The notes beneath the pieces were generated by a model. It was given only the letters and a program-made list of their open reading frames with translations. It searched no databases and was not told where the DNA came from. The translations under genes and the position numbers were made by a program. Below, piece after piece: positions 36,956-44,545 of a DNA stretch of 61,660 bases (positions within the stretch are counted from its first letter, which is position 1; each line of letters opens with the position of its first letter). The stretch lies in assembly GCF_014836635.1 (NCBI RefSeq), contig NZ_JACSQL010000019.1, positions 1-61,660 on the forward strand, in the 5' to 3' direction. The stretch is from Paenibacillus gallinarum (GTDB lineage Bacteria; Bacillota; Bacilli; Paenibacillales; Paenibacillaceae).

Positions 36956-38431
36956 TTATTTAACCTGGGTTTCAATATCCACTTTGTATTTTTCATACCA
37001 TTCATAAATCGGCAACGCCTTGTCGAATATTGAATCTGGGTCATAAGTTTTTTCCAGTTTAGGGAATTCTGGAAACTTATCTAAGTATCCATTAACACAC
37101 CAACGGACAGTCCAATTCAAATCTGTAGCCCAGGTAATCCAGAAGTCTACCTCATTTTTCGTTGCATCTTGTAATAATCCATACGCATACCAACCACGCA
37201 CCCCACCTTCTTTCTCTTTACTTAAATTTTCCCAATATAACTTACGCTCATTAGCATCTTTTGGTTTTTGCAAAGCCCAAATAGCGATTTTTCTTACCAC
37301 AGGCGAATCATCATGTGCAAATTCCCATAACTCTTCACGACTACATCGTTCTTGTTTAACCAATATTGAGAAGGCTAGTCCTCTCTCTATGGGGTCATTC
37401 GAAATAATTGATATGTATGGATCTTGAATATCAATTGGGGAAAAATGGTGTGGAACACCTCTTTTTTGGTAGCCATCGTTAAGTGCTTTAATTACATTCG
37501 AAACATTAACCCTTGGTGCTAGGTTATCATAGCCAACTAAAGGGATTCCAAAATCAACTAACGCATTTCGTAATGTGTCTATCTGGAGATTAGGGTATTT
37601 AGAAAGTAAATATGCGCATACCCCTGTTACAAGCGTGGATGCCCCAGAAGTTCCCCAAAAATACGATAATTCATTAGGTTTCTCCAGTGTTTCACAATAA
37701 GGAATTGGTAAGTAAACTCTTGGCGCTAAAACATCTGGTCTAATATGTCCATCGCCATTCCTTCCCCACGGCTCATCTGGATAAGTAGAATGAACATCTA
37801 TTTGTACAGAGCCATGATCGTTATAGCCACCAACCGCTAAGTATTCTATTGGGGGCATTATGTTTGCTAGCCTTGTATTACCGTTAGCACAAATTACAAG
37901 GGTTCCACTCTTAACAGCTGAAGCTAGTGCCTTAACTGTAGAGTTCTCATTTGTGTTTTTTAACAAAACTGAATTATCTAATGCGTGCCAACCCATACTT
38001 AGAATTATTTTTATGTTCCATTCTTGTCTTCGTTCAAGAATATAGTCTATACCACGTTTTAGACGTTCTCCTTCACCCTCGCTAAAAGCTAGATGATTGA
38101 GAACTATAAAATTTGATGCAGGTGATAAACCTGTATATTTTATTCCTTCAAATTCAAAAGGCTCATGGGATAACGCTAGTACAGCCATTAGTCCATGTTC
38201 ACCTTTGTCACCATCCGAATCATTAGGCTCTTCAAAGGCAATCTCTCGACACTCTACTGATAAATCGTTTTGAACTGAAATATATTTTATACGTGACCCC
38301 AAATGACGAATTGTATTATGTGGTCTTATCGTATCAATTATTACAATACCAATATCTTTACCTGCATCCTGTTCAGGTGGGTTAGAAAAGCCAAGTCGTG
38401 ACCATGTCGGCTCATGTAATTTCTGTTGCAA
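36956..38431 (-). CDS. Cytoplasmic subtilisin-like (S8) protease with HEAT-like C-terminal region
   Basis: 491 residues from a TTG start (ATGAGG ahead). No signal peptide or propeptide. Triad: Asp33 (IVIIDTIRP), His79 (KGEHGLMAV), Ser262 (WGTSGASTLVTG), with Asn183/Asn185 in the ANGN oxyanion region. After residue 350 the sequence becomes helical repeats (SILVKQERCSREELWEFAHDDSPVVRKIAIWALQ, in part) of HEAT style. A cytosolic subtilase joined to a protein-interaction scaffold is unusual. Substrate unknown; intracellular quality control or a regulated effector are possible. Confidence 0.85.
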   Translation of the reverse strand: MQQKLHEPTWSRLGFSNPPEQDAGKDIGIVIIDTIRPHNTIRHLGSRIKYISVQNDLSVECREIAFEEPNDSDGDKGEHGLMAVLALSHEPFEFEGIKYTGLSPASNFIVLNHLAFSEGEGERLKRGIDYILERRQEWNIKIILSMGWHALDNSVLLKNTNENSTVKALASAVKSGTLVICANGNTRLANIMPPIEYLAVGGYNDHGSVQIDVHSTYPDEPWGRNGDGHIRPDVLAPRVYLPIPYCETLEKPNELSYFWGTSGASTLVTGVCAYLLSKYPNLQIDTLRNALVDFGIPLVGYDNLAPRVNVSNVIKALNDGYQKRGVPHHFSPIDIQDPYISIISNDPIERGLAFSILVKQERCSREELWEFAHDDSPVVRKIAIWALQKPKDANERKLYWENLSKEKEGGVRGWYAYGLLQDATKNEVDFWITWATDLNWTVRWCVNGYLDKFPEFPKLEKTYDPDSIFDKALPIYEWYEKYKVDIETQVK

Positions 38432-38751
38432 TGTATCCTCATCCCCTCTAAGTATCTATAAAATCGGTCTTGAAAATTAGTATAAACTCAGTATATCGCA
38501 CTATATTTTGGAATATTGATCTTCAACGTTATCGCTTACATTTTATTTTCAAGTTGCTGGCTTGGTGTGCTATAGCCCATTCGAAAAGCACTAATCACTC
38601 TTTTGATATAAACCACCACCCCTCTTCCTTCATCAGGAATACATCTAAAAACCCTTTTACGGTTCTTTTAAGCCGCCCCCCCATATGGTTTAGAGCAATA
38701 TTTCCATACCCAAGCGATACGCTAACAAGTAAAATATGTAGGTTATGGTAA
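38432..38751. other. Intergenic region with a possible NTF2/SnoaL-like gene fragment
   Basis: On the minus strand a frame from about 38760 to 38595 reads VSLGYGNIALNHMGGRL, then RTVKGFLDVFLMKEEGWWF and stops, which resembles the closing strands of DUF4440/SnoaL-type proteins. There is no start and the N-terminal half is absent, so it would be a relic. The rest is AT-rich. Confidence 0.3.
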
Positions 38752-38780
38752 TTGCAGTTTACCTTCACGTAATGTAAAAT
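38752..38780 (+). promoter_or_regulatory. Promoter of the UMP-kinase transcript
   Basis: -35 TTGCAG (38752-38757), 17-bp spacer, -10 TAAAAT (38775-38780). The palindrome GTAAT-GTAAA-ATTAC (38769-38783) overlaps the -10 and could be an operator. Confidence 0.6.
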
Positions 38781-38813
38781 TACTTTATGGAAAAAACATG
38801 AAGGAGTGGGAGT

Positions 38814-38903
38814 ATGAGGTGGACACGGAAGACTTACATTCAGTCGACTTACGTAATTTCATATTTCCATTCCATTAGGACACTAAAGCATTTATTGCTT
38901 TAG
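38814..38903 (+). CDS. Leader peptide of the UMP-kinase gene (candidate attenuator ORF)
   Basis: 29 codons behind GAAGGAGTGGGAGT. The peptide starts MRWTRKTYIQ and ends KHLLL; its stop TAG lies inside the right arm of the terminator at 38880-38911. The RNA before the hairpin is rich in U (GUAAUUUCAUAUUUCC). In enterobacterial pyrBI, translation of such a leader right behind polymerase, which pauses at U-rich sequence when UTP is low, prevents the terminator from forming. The same logic is inferred here. Not similar to any peptide I know. Confidence 0.6.
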   Translation: MRWTRKTYIQSTYVISYFHSIRTLKHLLL

Positions 38904-38911
38904 TGTTTTTA
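38880..38911 (+). terminator. Candidate attenuator terminator upstream of the UMP-kinase gene
   Basis: Perfect stem ACACTAAAGCA/TGCTTTAGTGT followed by TTTTATTTTAT, about 20 nt before the kinase start. It overlaps the end of the leader ORF. Confidence 0.8.
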
Positions 38912-38930
38912 TTTTATGGGGGTGTAATAA

Positions 38931-39668
38931 TTGTCAAGGTACAAAAGGGTTCTCGTTAAGCTAAGTGGTGGAGCAGTAGCAGGAAACTCTGAATTTGGTT
39001 TTGAACCAGAAAGGTTAGACCATATTGCGGATGAAATTATGTCAGTAGTAAATTTAGGCGTTGAAGTATCGTTAGTTATAGGTGGGGGTAACATTTTCAG
39101 AGGTAATATGGCGGAAAGCTGGGGGATAGAAAGGGCAGAAGCTGATAATATTGGGACGCTTGCGACTGTAGTAAATAGTTTAATGCTTCGTGGAGTTCTT
39201 AAAGCCAAGATCAAAAAGGAAGTACGAGTAATGACGGCAATACCTATTACTTCAGTTGCAGAACCATACATCCGTCTAAGAGCAATCCACCATCTAGAAA
39301 AAGGCTGTATTGTAATTTTTGCAGGGGGGAACGGTCAACCTTACGTTACAACAGACTATCCTTCAGTACAAAGAGCCATCGAGGTTAATTGTGACGCTTT
39401 ATTAGTTGCAAAGCAAGGAGTTGATGGTGTTCTTAATGCAGACCCTAAATTCGATAAAGATGCAAGGAAATTTCGTTCGCTTCATTACAACGACGTTTTA
39501 AAACACAACTTAAAGGTAATGGACCAATCAGCTTTCATTTTAGCAAGAGACTACAATTTGCCAATGCATGTGTTTAACTTCGATAAACCAGGCTCGATGA
39601 AAGAAATTTGTGAAGGTAAGAATAACGGTACGATAATTAGTGGCGAATCAGTTTCAGAGTTGGAATGA
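38931..39668 (+). CDS. pyrH: Diverged UMP kinase (PyrH-like)
   Basis: 245 residues from TTG with GGGGGTG ahead. Amino-acid-kinase fold that phosphorylates UMP to UDP. N-terminal VLVKLSGGAVAG replaces the usual LKLSGEALAG; IGGGNIFRG, VRVMTAI and VAEPYIR are conserved; the acceptor-site GTG-type loop is GGNGQPYVTTDYPS instead of GTGNPYFTTDT. KQGVDGVLNADPKFD is intact. These changes suggest a second, specialised copy: the housekeeping pyrH normally sits between tsf and frr, which are not here. Preceded by leader and attenuator. Confidence 0.85.
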   Translation: MSRYKRVLVKLSGGAVAGNSEFGFEPERLDHIADEIMSVVNLGVEVSLVIGGGNIFRGNMAESWGIERAEADNIGTLATVVNSLMLRGVLKAKIKKEVRVMTAIPITSVAEPYIRLRAIHHLEKGCIVIFAGGNGQPYVTTDYPSVQRAIEVNCDALLVAKQGVDGVLNADPKFDKDARKFRSLHYNDVLKHNLKVMDQSAFILARDYNLPMHVFNFDKPGSMKEICEGKNNGTIISGESVSELE

Positions 39669-39731
39669 AATATGTTAGAAATACTACTCTCCCTTGATTT
39701 AGCGGAACGATAGTTCCATAAAAGAAAAGTT

Positions 39732-39777
39732 ATAAACACAAACCCACTACATTGGCGGAGTATGTTTGTGTTTATAC
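39732..39777 (+). terminator. Terminator of the UMP-kinase gene
   Basis: Stem TATAAACACAAAC/GTTTGTGTTTATA, about 65 nt after the stop codon. Confidence 0.85.
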
Positions 39778-39865
39778 TGATATGTATATCTTGTGGTCAA
39801 ATTGTACTTTGCGCTTAGATACATCACGGTAACCCGTATCATAAATTCAAGGTATATTTGCTGCG

Positions 39866-39961
39866 TTAAACTGCCGGTTTGCATAACTAAAAAGGAGCAG
39901 CTGCCAACTGGCAAGCTGCTCCCTGCTGTGTTCAACTAACGTTTCCTGTTAGCGCAACGAC
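39866..39961. repeat. Dispersed hairpin/CCCGTTAG repeat, copy at 39.9 kb
   Basis: Left arm TTAAACTGCCGGTTTGCATAAC, hairpin AGGAGCAGCTGCCAA/TTGGCAAGCTGCTCC, right arm CAACTAACGTTTCCTGTTAGCGC. Both arms and the hairpin are well preserved. Confidence 0.8.
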
Positions 39962-40081
39962 TTACTCTGTTGAATTTCGTGTTCCTCAACATAAAGCGGC
40001 ATCAGAGAAGGCGGATCGTACCTTTAAACGACAAAATGGTGCCGATAGCCATAGCCCCGTAGCCGCAACGAAATAATGAGC

Positions 40082-40996
40082 CTAATCCGACAGTGCCCGC
40101 ATGATGTTGGATTTCGCCTCTGCCGCAATCGCTTCATTCCCGTCATCGACCGCTTGCATTAAGATCAGTATGGGGATGTATACCGCGATCAGCCGCGCCA
40201 GCAGCTTCGTTTCCTCGTCCGCTCCTCCGTACGTTTCGAAAAACACGCCGCGAGCGTAAGGGGGTAAAAAGCTATAAGCAACGCTCAAATCGCAAGCCGG
40301 ATGGCCTACGCTCAGATCGCCCCAATCAATGATGCCGGAAACGATCCCGTTCTCATTCACAAGCATATTCTTGAAATGAAGATCGCCATGTAGCAGTGCA
40401 TTCACCGCCTCAACACGGTCCTTTTGCAGCCTGCTAATATACGCTTCGATCACATCGGACTCCTCCGGCGACAAGTGTTCAACCACCTTCGATAGAAAGC
40501 CCTCCAATTTCACTTTGCGCGATGCTATGTCCGTCAAGTTTCGATGATCTTGCTGAACTCCGCACTTCAGCGCCGCCTGCACCGGAAACTCATGCAATCT
40601 CCGCAAAAATTTCGCCAACGGCTCTGCCGATAAAACCCGGCGTTCTTCCGTCAAACCGATTGGAAAATCTCCTGGCATGTAGGCATAGCCAAGAAATGGT
40701 GCCGGGTATTCGTCACTTGCTTCGCCATAAAACAACGGTTTCGGATAGGGGATGGTCATATATGCCTCCAGCTTCGGCAGCAGCTTCCCTTCCATACGAA
40801 TCGAGCCAACTGCAATCGTTCTTCTTGGAAACCGGAACACGTACTCGTCACCGATGAGAAAAACCGTATTGTCCCAGCCCCAGCCCAATCGCTTCACTTG
40901 CTTCGATGACAGCTGAGGGAATTGTCTGCCTATCAGCGTCCGCGCCTGCTCTTCGTTAACCTCCCACTCCGCATCCCATACATTCGTTCCCCCCAT
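40082..40996 (-). CDS. Aminoglycoside-phosphotransferase-family kinase
   Basis: 304 residues, GAGGAGGCAG ahead. Kinase core: ATP-lysine region VFLIGDEYVFRFPRR, catalytic loop LLHGDLHFKNMLV, and GIIDWGDLSVGHPACDLS. Family members modify aminoglycosides or macrolides or phosphorylate other small molecules; no resistance specificity can be read. G+C is clearly higher than in the neighbours, suggesting a different origin. Followed by the repeat copy at 39.9 kb. Confidence 0.85.
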   Translation of the reverse strand: MGGTNVWDAEWEVNEEQARTLIGRQFPQLSSKQVKRLGWGWDNTVFLIGDEYVFRFPRRTIAVGSIRMEGKLLPKLEAYMTIPYPKPLFYGEASDEYPAPFLGYAYMPGDFPIGLTEERRVLSAEPLAKFLRRLHEFPVQAALKCGVQQDHRNLTDIASRKVKLEGFLSKVVEHLSPEESDVIEAYISRLQKDRVEAVNALLHGDLHFKNMLVNENGIVSGIIDWGDLSVGHPACDLSVAYSFLPPYARGVFFETYGGADEETKLLARLIAVYIPILILMQAVDDGNEAIAAEAKSNIMRALSD

Positions 40997-41055
40997 GAAT
41001 TGTCTGCCTCCTCGTTCCTTACGTTATTTAGATGTTTACATTCCCTAGAAGTTAC

Positions 41056-41130
41056 GCATAACTGCCGGTTAGACGAACAGGCTTCCGATGATCTCGGAAG
41101 CCTGTTGTAAATTCAATTTATGTTAGCCAA
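41056..41130. repeat. Dispersed repeat, variant copy at 41.1 kb with a different hairpin
   Basis: Left arm ATAACTGCCGGTTAG, hairpin AACAGGCTTCCGA/TCGGAAGCCTGTT (unrelated sequence to the other copies), right arm AATTCAATTTATGTTAGCC. Same layout and 31 nt from the stop of the 41161 gene, so the arms are kept while the stem differs. Confidence 0.55.
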
Positions 41131-41160
41131 CGCAAGTTCCTTATTTTTATTAATTAATAT

Positions 41161-41637
41161 TCATAGGATATACTCAGCAAGTATATCCCCATCTTCGTCT
41201 CTCTCACCATTTTCTATAAAACCAAGTGACGTATAGAGTTTCCTTGCTATCTTGTTTTCCTCTCCATAGACAATTATTATTTTCGAAGCATCGCCATGCG
41301 GAAAAGTCTTAATTAATTCAATTGCCCTTACTATTGCTTTTTTACCATATCCATTTTGTTGATATTCTTTATCTATCATCAATCTATAAATGTCATAGTA
41401 ATTTTTGTTTTGATTATTTTGTGAAATTACATAAGACATTGTTATAAAACCAACCATCGTATCACTATGATAAACAGCATACGGCATCGGAATAAAACTA
41501 CTATTATTTGTTTTAACTACATATAATTCGGCGAGCGTATACATATTCGTGGCAAGGAATTTTTGTTGATCTTCTTCCACCCTAAGATTGATACATTCAT
41601 TGAAGTTATCAAATGTAATTTTTCTTAACTCTATCAT
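41161..41637 (-). CDS. GNAT acetyltransferase, BltD-like
   Basis: 158 residues from the ATG behind TTAGGAGG (an ATG 3 nt upstream is also possible). Acetyl-CoA loop YQQNGYGKKA and the closing LYTSLGFIENG. Its N-terminus (TFDNFNECINLRVEEDQQKFLATN) parallels the polyamine acetyltransferase-like protein at 34.8 kb, with moderate divergence, so the two are paralogues rather than a recent duplication. Confidence 0.8.
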   Translation of the reverse strand: MIELRKITFDNFNECINLRVEEDQQKFLATNMYTLAELYVVKTNNSSFIPMPYAVYHSDTMVGFITMSYVISQNNQNKNYYDIYRLMIDKEYQQNGYGKKAIVRAIELIKTFPHGDASKIIIVYGEENKIARKLYTSLGFIENGERDEDGDILAEYIL

Positions 41638-41726
41638 CATTTTTCCTCCTAATATAGATATTAGGTAATTGTTATGTACAACGACGAAGTTTATATATAA
41701 TTCCATTTGTAATTATTCGAGAAATC

Positions 41727-41757
41727 ATTGAGCTATCCTGCCGATTAGCGCAATATT
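41727..41757. repeat. Dispersed repeat, right arm only
   Basis: ATTGAGCTATCCTGCCGATTAGCGCAAT, close to the right-arm consensus, with no hairpin to its left. Confidence 0.55.
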
Positions 41758-41798
41758 CACATTACCATTTTAGAAACGTTCACCAATAAAAAGAGAAA

Positions 41799-41829
41799 GA
41801 GGACGTCCACAACGTTGCGGACGTCCTCC
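41799..41829 (-). terminator. Terminator of the AraC-type gene
   Basis: Stem GAGGACGTCC/GGACGTCCTC followed on the minus strand by TTTCTCTTTTT. Confidence 0.85.
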
Positions 41830-41872
41830 TTAGATTTCGGTGTTCTGACCTGCCTTATTATGAAATAAAAAG

Positions 41873-42721
41873 CTATTTCTTCTTTACTGGAATCCAAATC
41901 TCCCCTGTATGGTGCCCTGCCGGTCCATAGTACATTTCAAAACTTGGTGCTTCAATCTGTTCATACTCCGATGTCGGAAACCACTCGAAATATATTCGAT
42001 CCCATAGCTTTTGTAAGTCACATTGCGGCTCTGAGAAAATAGCCCAAGTTGAAGCAGGAACGGACAGTTTTGTGAAGTTGTCAGGGATTTCAAGTCCCTT
42101 AGGTAGGTTGTAACATACCATATACTTGAAAGAATCTCCATTATCATCATATAAGGCAGCATGCAACATCGTGTCTGTAAAGCGGCCCAACAATTCGTTC
42201 ATCAGATCAACACTGCCATCCTCATCACATTGTTTACGGAACTTAGGAACTTCAGAAAAAGCTATCTTCCTATCGGAATTAATGAGACCATAAACTCCAA
42301 ACATCTCAAAAGACCCTCTTTGTTCAATTCGGTAATTCATTTCGATATCTCCTTTTATTGAAATAGAGAAGGACATTCGAGGATAGGCTTTTAGAGAAAC
42401 ACCTTTATCGCGCGCAGATATCGGCATGATCCCATGAAGATTTTTAAACGCCCGTGCAAATGCTTCTGGCGAATCATATCCATATTTCATAGCTACATCA
42501 ATAACCTTTGCATCCGTGGTCTGAAGTTCAAATGCTGCCAATGTCAACCGTCGACGTCGAATATACCCAGATAACGATACTCCTGTAATAAACGGAAACA
42601 TTCTTTGAAAATGATAAGTAGAGCAACAGGCTCTCTGTGCTAATTCATCATAGGAGATATTGTCCGCTAGATTTGTTTCGATATAATCCATGGCGTTATT
42701 CATCCTGTCTAACCAATCCAT
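41873..42721 (-). CDS. AraC-family regulator with GyrI-like effector domain
   Basis: 282 residues from the ATG at 42721 (GGGAGGGG ahead). N-terminal double helix-turn-helix: ISYDELAQRACCSTYHFQRMF and VIDVAMKYGYDSPEAFARAFKNLHG. The C-terminal domain (MFGVYGLINSDRKIAF ... EWFPTSEYEQIEAPSFEMY, shortened) is the GyrI/SHS2-like small-molecule-binding domain, as in Rob and similar regulators. Likely responds to a cationic or lipophilic compound. Target genes not identifiable here. Confidence 0.9.
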   Translation of the reverse strand: MDWLDRMNNAMDYIETNLADNISYDELAQRACCSTYHFQRMFPFITGVSLSGYIRRRRLTLAAFELQTTDAKVIDVAMKYGYDSPEAFARAFKNLHGIMPISARDKGVSLKAYPRMSFSISIKGDIEMNYRIEQRGSFEMFGVYGLINSDRKIAFSEVPKFRKQCDEDGSVDLMNELLGRFTDTMLHAALYDDNGDSFKYMVCYNLPKGLEIPDNFTKLSVPASTWAIFSEPQCDLQKLWDRIYFEWFPTSEYEQIEAPSFEMYYGPAGHHTGEIWIPVKKK

Positions 42722-42883
42722 CGTTTCCCCTCCCTTCCATATCAATTTATCGTAGATAAGAAATGATTACCTAGCATTTACTGCACGAAAAAGTCAGCAT
42801 GCCGAAGATAATGTATCTCCATCTATTTGGTAGTAACAATACCCACCTGCTTGTTACAGCATAGTGTAACTATCAGTAAACGT

Positions 42884-43483
42884 TTATAAATTCGCGCAGG
42901 AATCTTCAATAATTTCAACGACTTCAATTTTTCCATTAATCAAAAGCTCAGGGAGTTCATTTTTGGCATTTCCCTGCCAATAGGTCCTAGCCTGTTCGAT
43001 TTTCACGGAGAAGGGTACTGCATCCTCTTTCGGTAAAAGGTTTCCATCACCCTCAAAGATACTCCCTATAACCCGCAGTTTAACAAGTTGTAAAACGTTT
43101 CGGTTATATGAATCAAATATATCTTTCCATTTTAAAGCGTCTTCATAGCTTTTAGCAGCGTATAAACAAGACAATCTTGATGGGTATTCAGGATATTCTT
43201 GTAGTCTTACCATTTCAACGATAACTTCCCTAATAGCTCTCATTGTCTGTCCTACATAACTTATTGCTACTTCCGCATTTTCTTTATCCATCTTTAAACC
43301 GTCAGCTGTATAATGACCATTTAGAATCTGAATAAAGTCTTCGCCTTTGGAATTCAAACGTTCCTTCTCAAAAAAGAAGTGATACAGGGCATTTTTTTGG
43401 TTGTCATCAAAGCATATGAACTGTCCCAGAGACATTTTTTTCTTAGTAACAATGTGATATACATACAATTCCTTATCTACCAT
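42884..43483 (-). CDS. DUF2441-family protein
   Basis: 199 residues, GGGGAG ahead of the ATG. N-terminal YHIVTKKKMSLGQFICFDDNQKN and YPSRLSCLYAAKSYEDALKW are the DUF2441 signature. No catalytic motif is obvious. It starts 13 nt after the cyclase-like gene, so the two are probably one operon. The function of the family is unknown to me. Confidence 0.75.
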   Translation of the reverse strand: MVDKELYVYHIVTKKKMSLGQFICFDDNQKNALYHFFFEKERLNSKGEDFIQILNGHYTADGLKMDKENAEVAISYVGQTMRAIREVIVEMVRLQEYPEYPSRLSCLYAAKSYEDALKWKDIFDSYNRNVLQLVKLRVIGSIFEGDGNLLPKEDAVPFSVKIEQARTYWQGNAKNELPELLINGKIEVVEIIEDSCANL

Positions 43484-43496
43484 GGTTTCTCCCCTA

Positions 43497-44423
43497 TTAC
43501 TTTAGTCTTGCATTGAGATGCTCCGATTCCATTCTTTCGATCACTCGATCTAATTGTTTGGTTAGATAAGGCGAAACAACACCAATACCGGCAACTGCTT
43601 CTAATAAAGGAAAGGTATATCCTCCCCACGGACCTTGTGGATCAAAAACTTGTCTACCAATTCTCAAACCTTTTTCAGCCTTTGATGTATTCAAGCGTTC
43701 TAACCCTTCACTAAACAGCTCGACGGGTAATGGTTTGTTTCTACGCCGGGACCATTCTGCTAAGAAGGACATGCCGCGCAAAATATCATATTCAAAAAAC
43801 CTAGGAAAACAAGGCTTCAGCCATTCCATGTCAATGACGCTTCCATCTTGTTTAGAACATACAAGACGATGCTCAATTAAATAGCGTGCGCCTTCGTCTA
43901 AAAAATGAGCTTCCTGTTCAGTAAATTCGCGGTTGGTATGCCATAAGATAGCTTCAAGCGGAGGTAATGTGGAAACAATAGAGCTTTTTCGAGAATGAGT
44001 ATAAGCTTCAGGATCGCAGTTTAGTCCACCATCAGGTAGCTGATGCTCTAAGAGCCATTCACGGATCCAAGGTAGTTCCTTGTCCAAATCACAGCCATAC
44101 CCCATGAGAATCATATAATATACGGCAAGCTCACAGTGGCAGCAATCCATCTTCATCTTATCACTATCACTTGTTGGATGGTCCTCAGGAGTTATAATGA
44201 AAGTTCGCCAGACCTGGTTTTTGAGTAGTTTTTTTGCTCTTTCAATAGCGGAATGGGGGATTCGTTTCACCTCACCCATTTCATAAAGAGCAGCCATATG
44301 CCACCAAGCTCCATCCCATTTTTGACGAGTGTACCCGCCGTGATTCATAGTAAAATTCGGTTCATGCTCAAGAAACTGTATAGATTCTTCGACTGCCAAG
44401 CGAATGGATTGATTAGTTTCCAT
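43497..44423 (-). CDS. Alpha/alpha-toroid protein (prenyltransferase/squalene-cyclase-like fold)
   Basis: 308 residues, AAAAAGGAGG ahead. Repeated helix pairs (WDGAWWHMAALYEMG, WIREWLLEHQLPDGGLNCDP, AILWHTNREF, GPWGGYTFPLLEAV) resemble the QW-type repeats of terpene-cyclase toroids, without the full DXDD catalytic motif. It may therefore be a non-catalytic toroid or an enzyme of unknown substrate. Likely co-transcribed with the DUF2441 gene. Confidence 0.65.
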   Translation of the reverse strand: METNQSIRLAVEESIQFLEHEPNFTMNHGGYTRQKWDGAWWHMAALYEMGEVKRIPHSAIERAKKLLKNQVWRTFIITPEDHPTSDSDKMKMDCCHCELAVYYMILMGYGCDLDKELPWIREWLLEHQLPDGGLNCDPEAYTHSRKSSIVSTLPPLEAILWHTNREFTEQEAHFLDEGARYLIEHRLVCSKQDGSVIDMEWLKPCFPRFFEYDILRGMSFLAEWSRRRNKPLPVELFSEGLERLNTSKAEKGLRIGRQVFDPQGPWGGYTFPLLEAVAGIGVVSPYLTKQLDRVIERMESEHLNARLK

Positions 44424-44468
44424 CTGGAGCCTCCTTTTTAAAAATCTACACTTCGCTATTAATCTTTC

Positions 44469-44540
44469 TGATTTGAACTATGTTTCCCGTTTTAGTTTAA
44501 TAAAAAAGCAACCGATCGATTGCCGGCTGCTCATGTTTAC
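44469..44540. repeat. Dispersed hairpin/CCCGTTAG repeat, copy at 44.5 kb
   Basis: Left arm TTTGAACTATGTTTCCCGTT, hairpin AAGCAACCGATCGA/TGCCGGCTGCT. Only 6 nt from the stop of the kinase gene at 44546. T6 follows the stem on the minus strand, as in a terminator. Confidence 0.7.
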
Positions 44541-44545
44541 TATCT

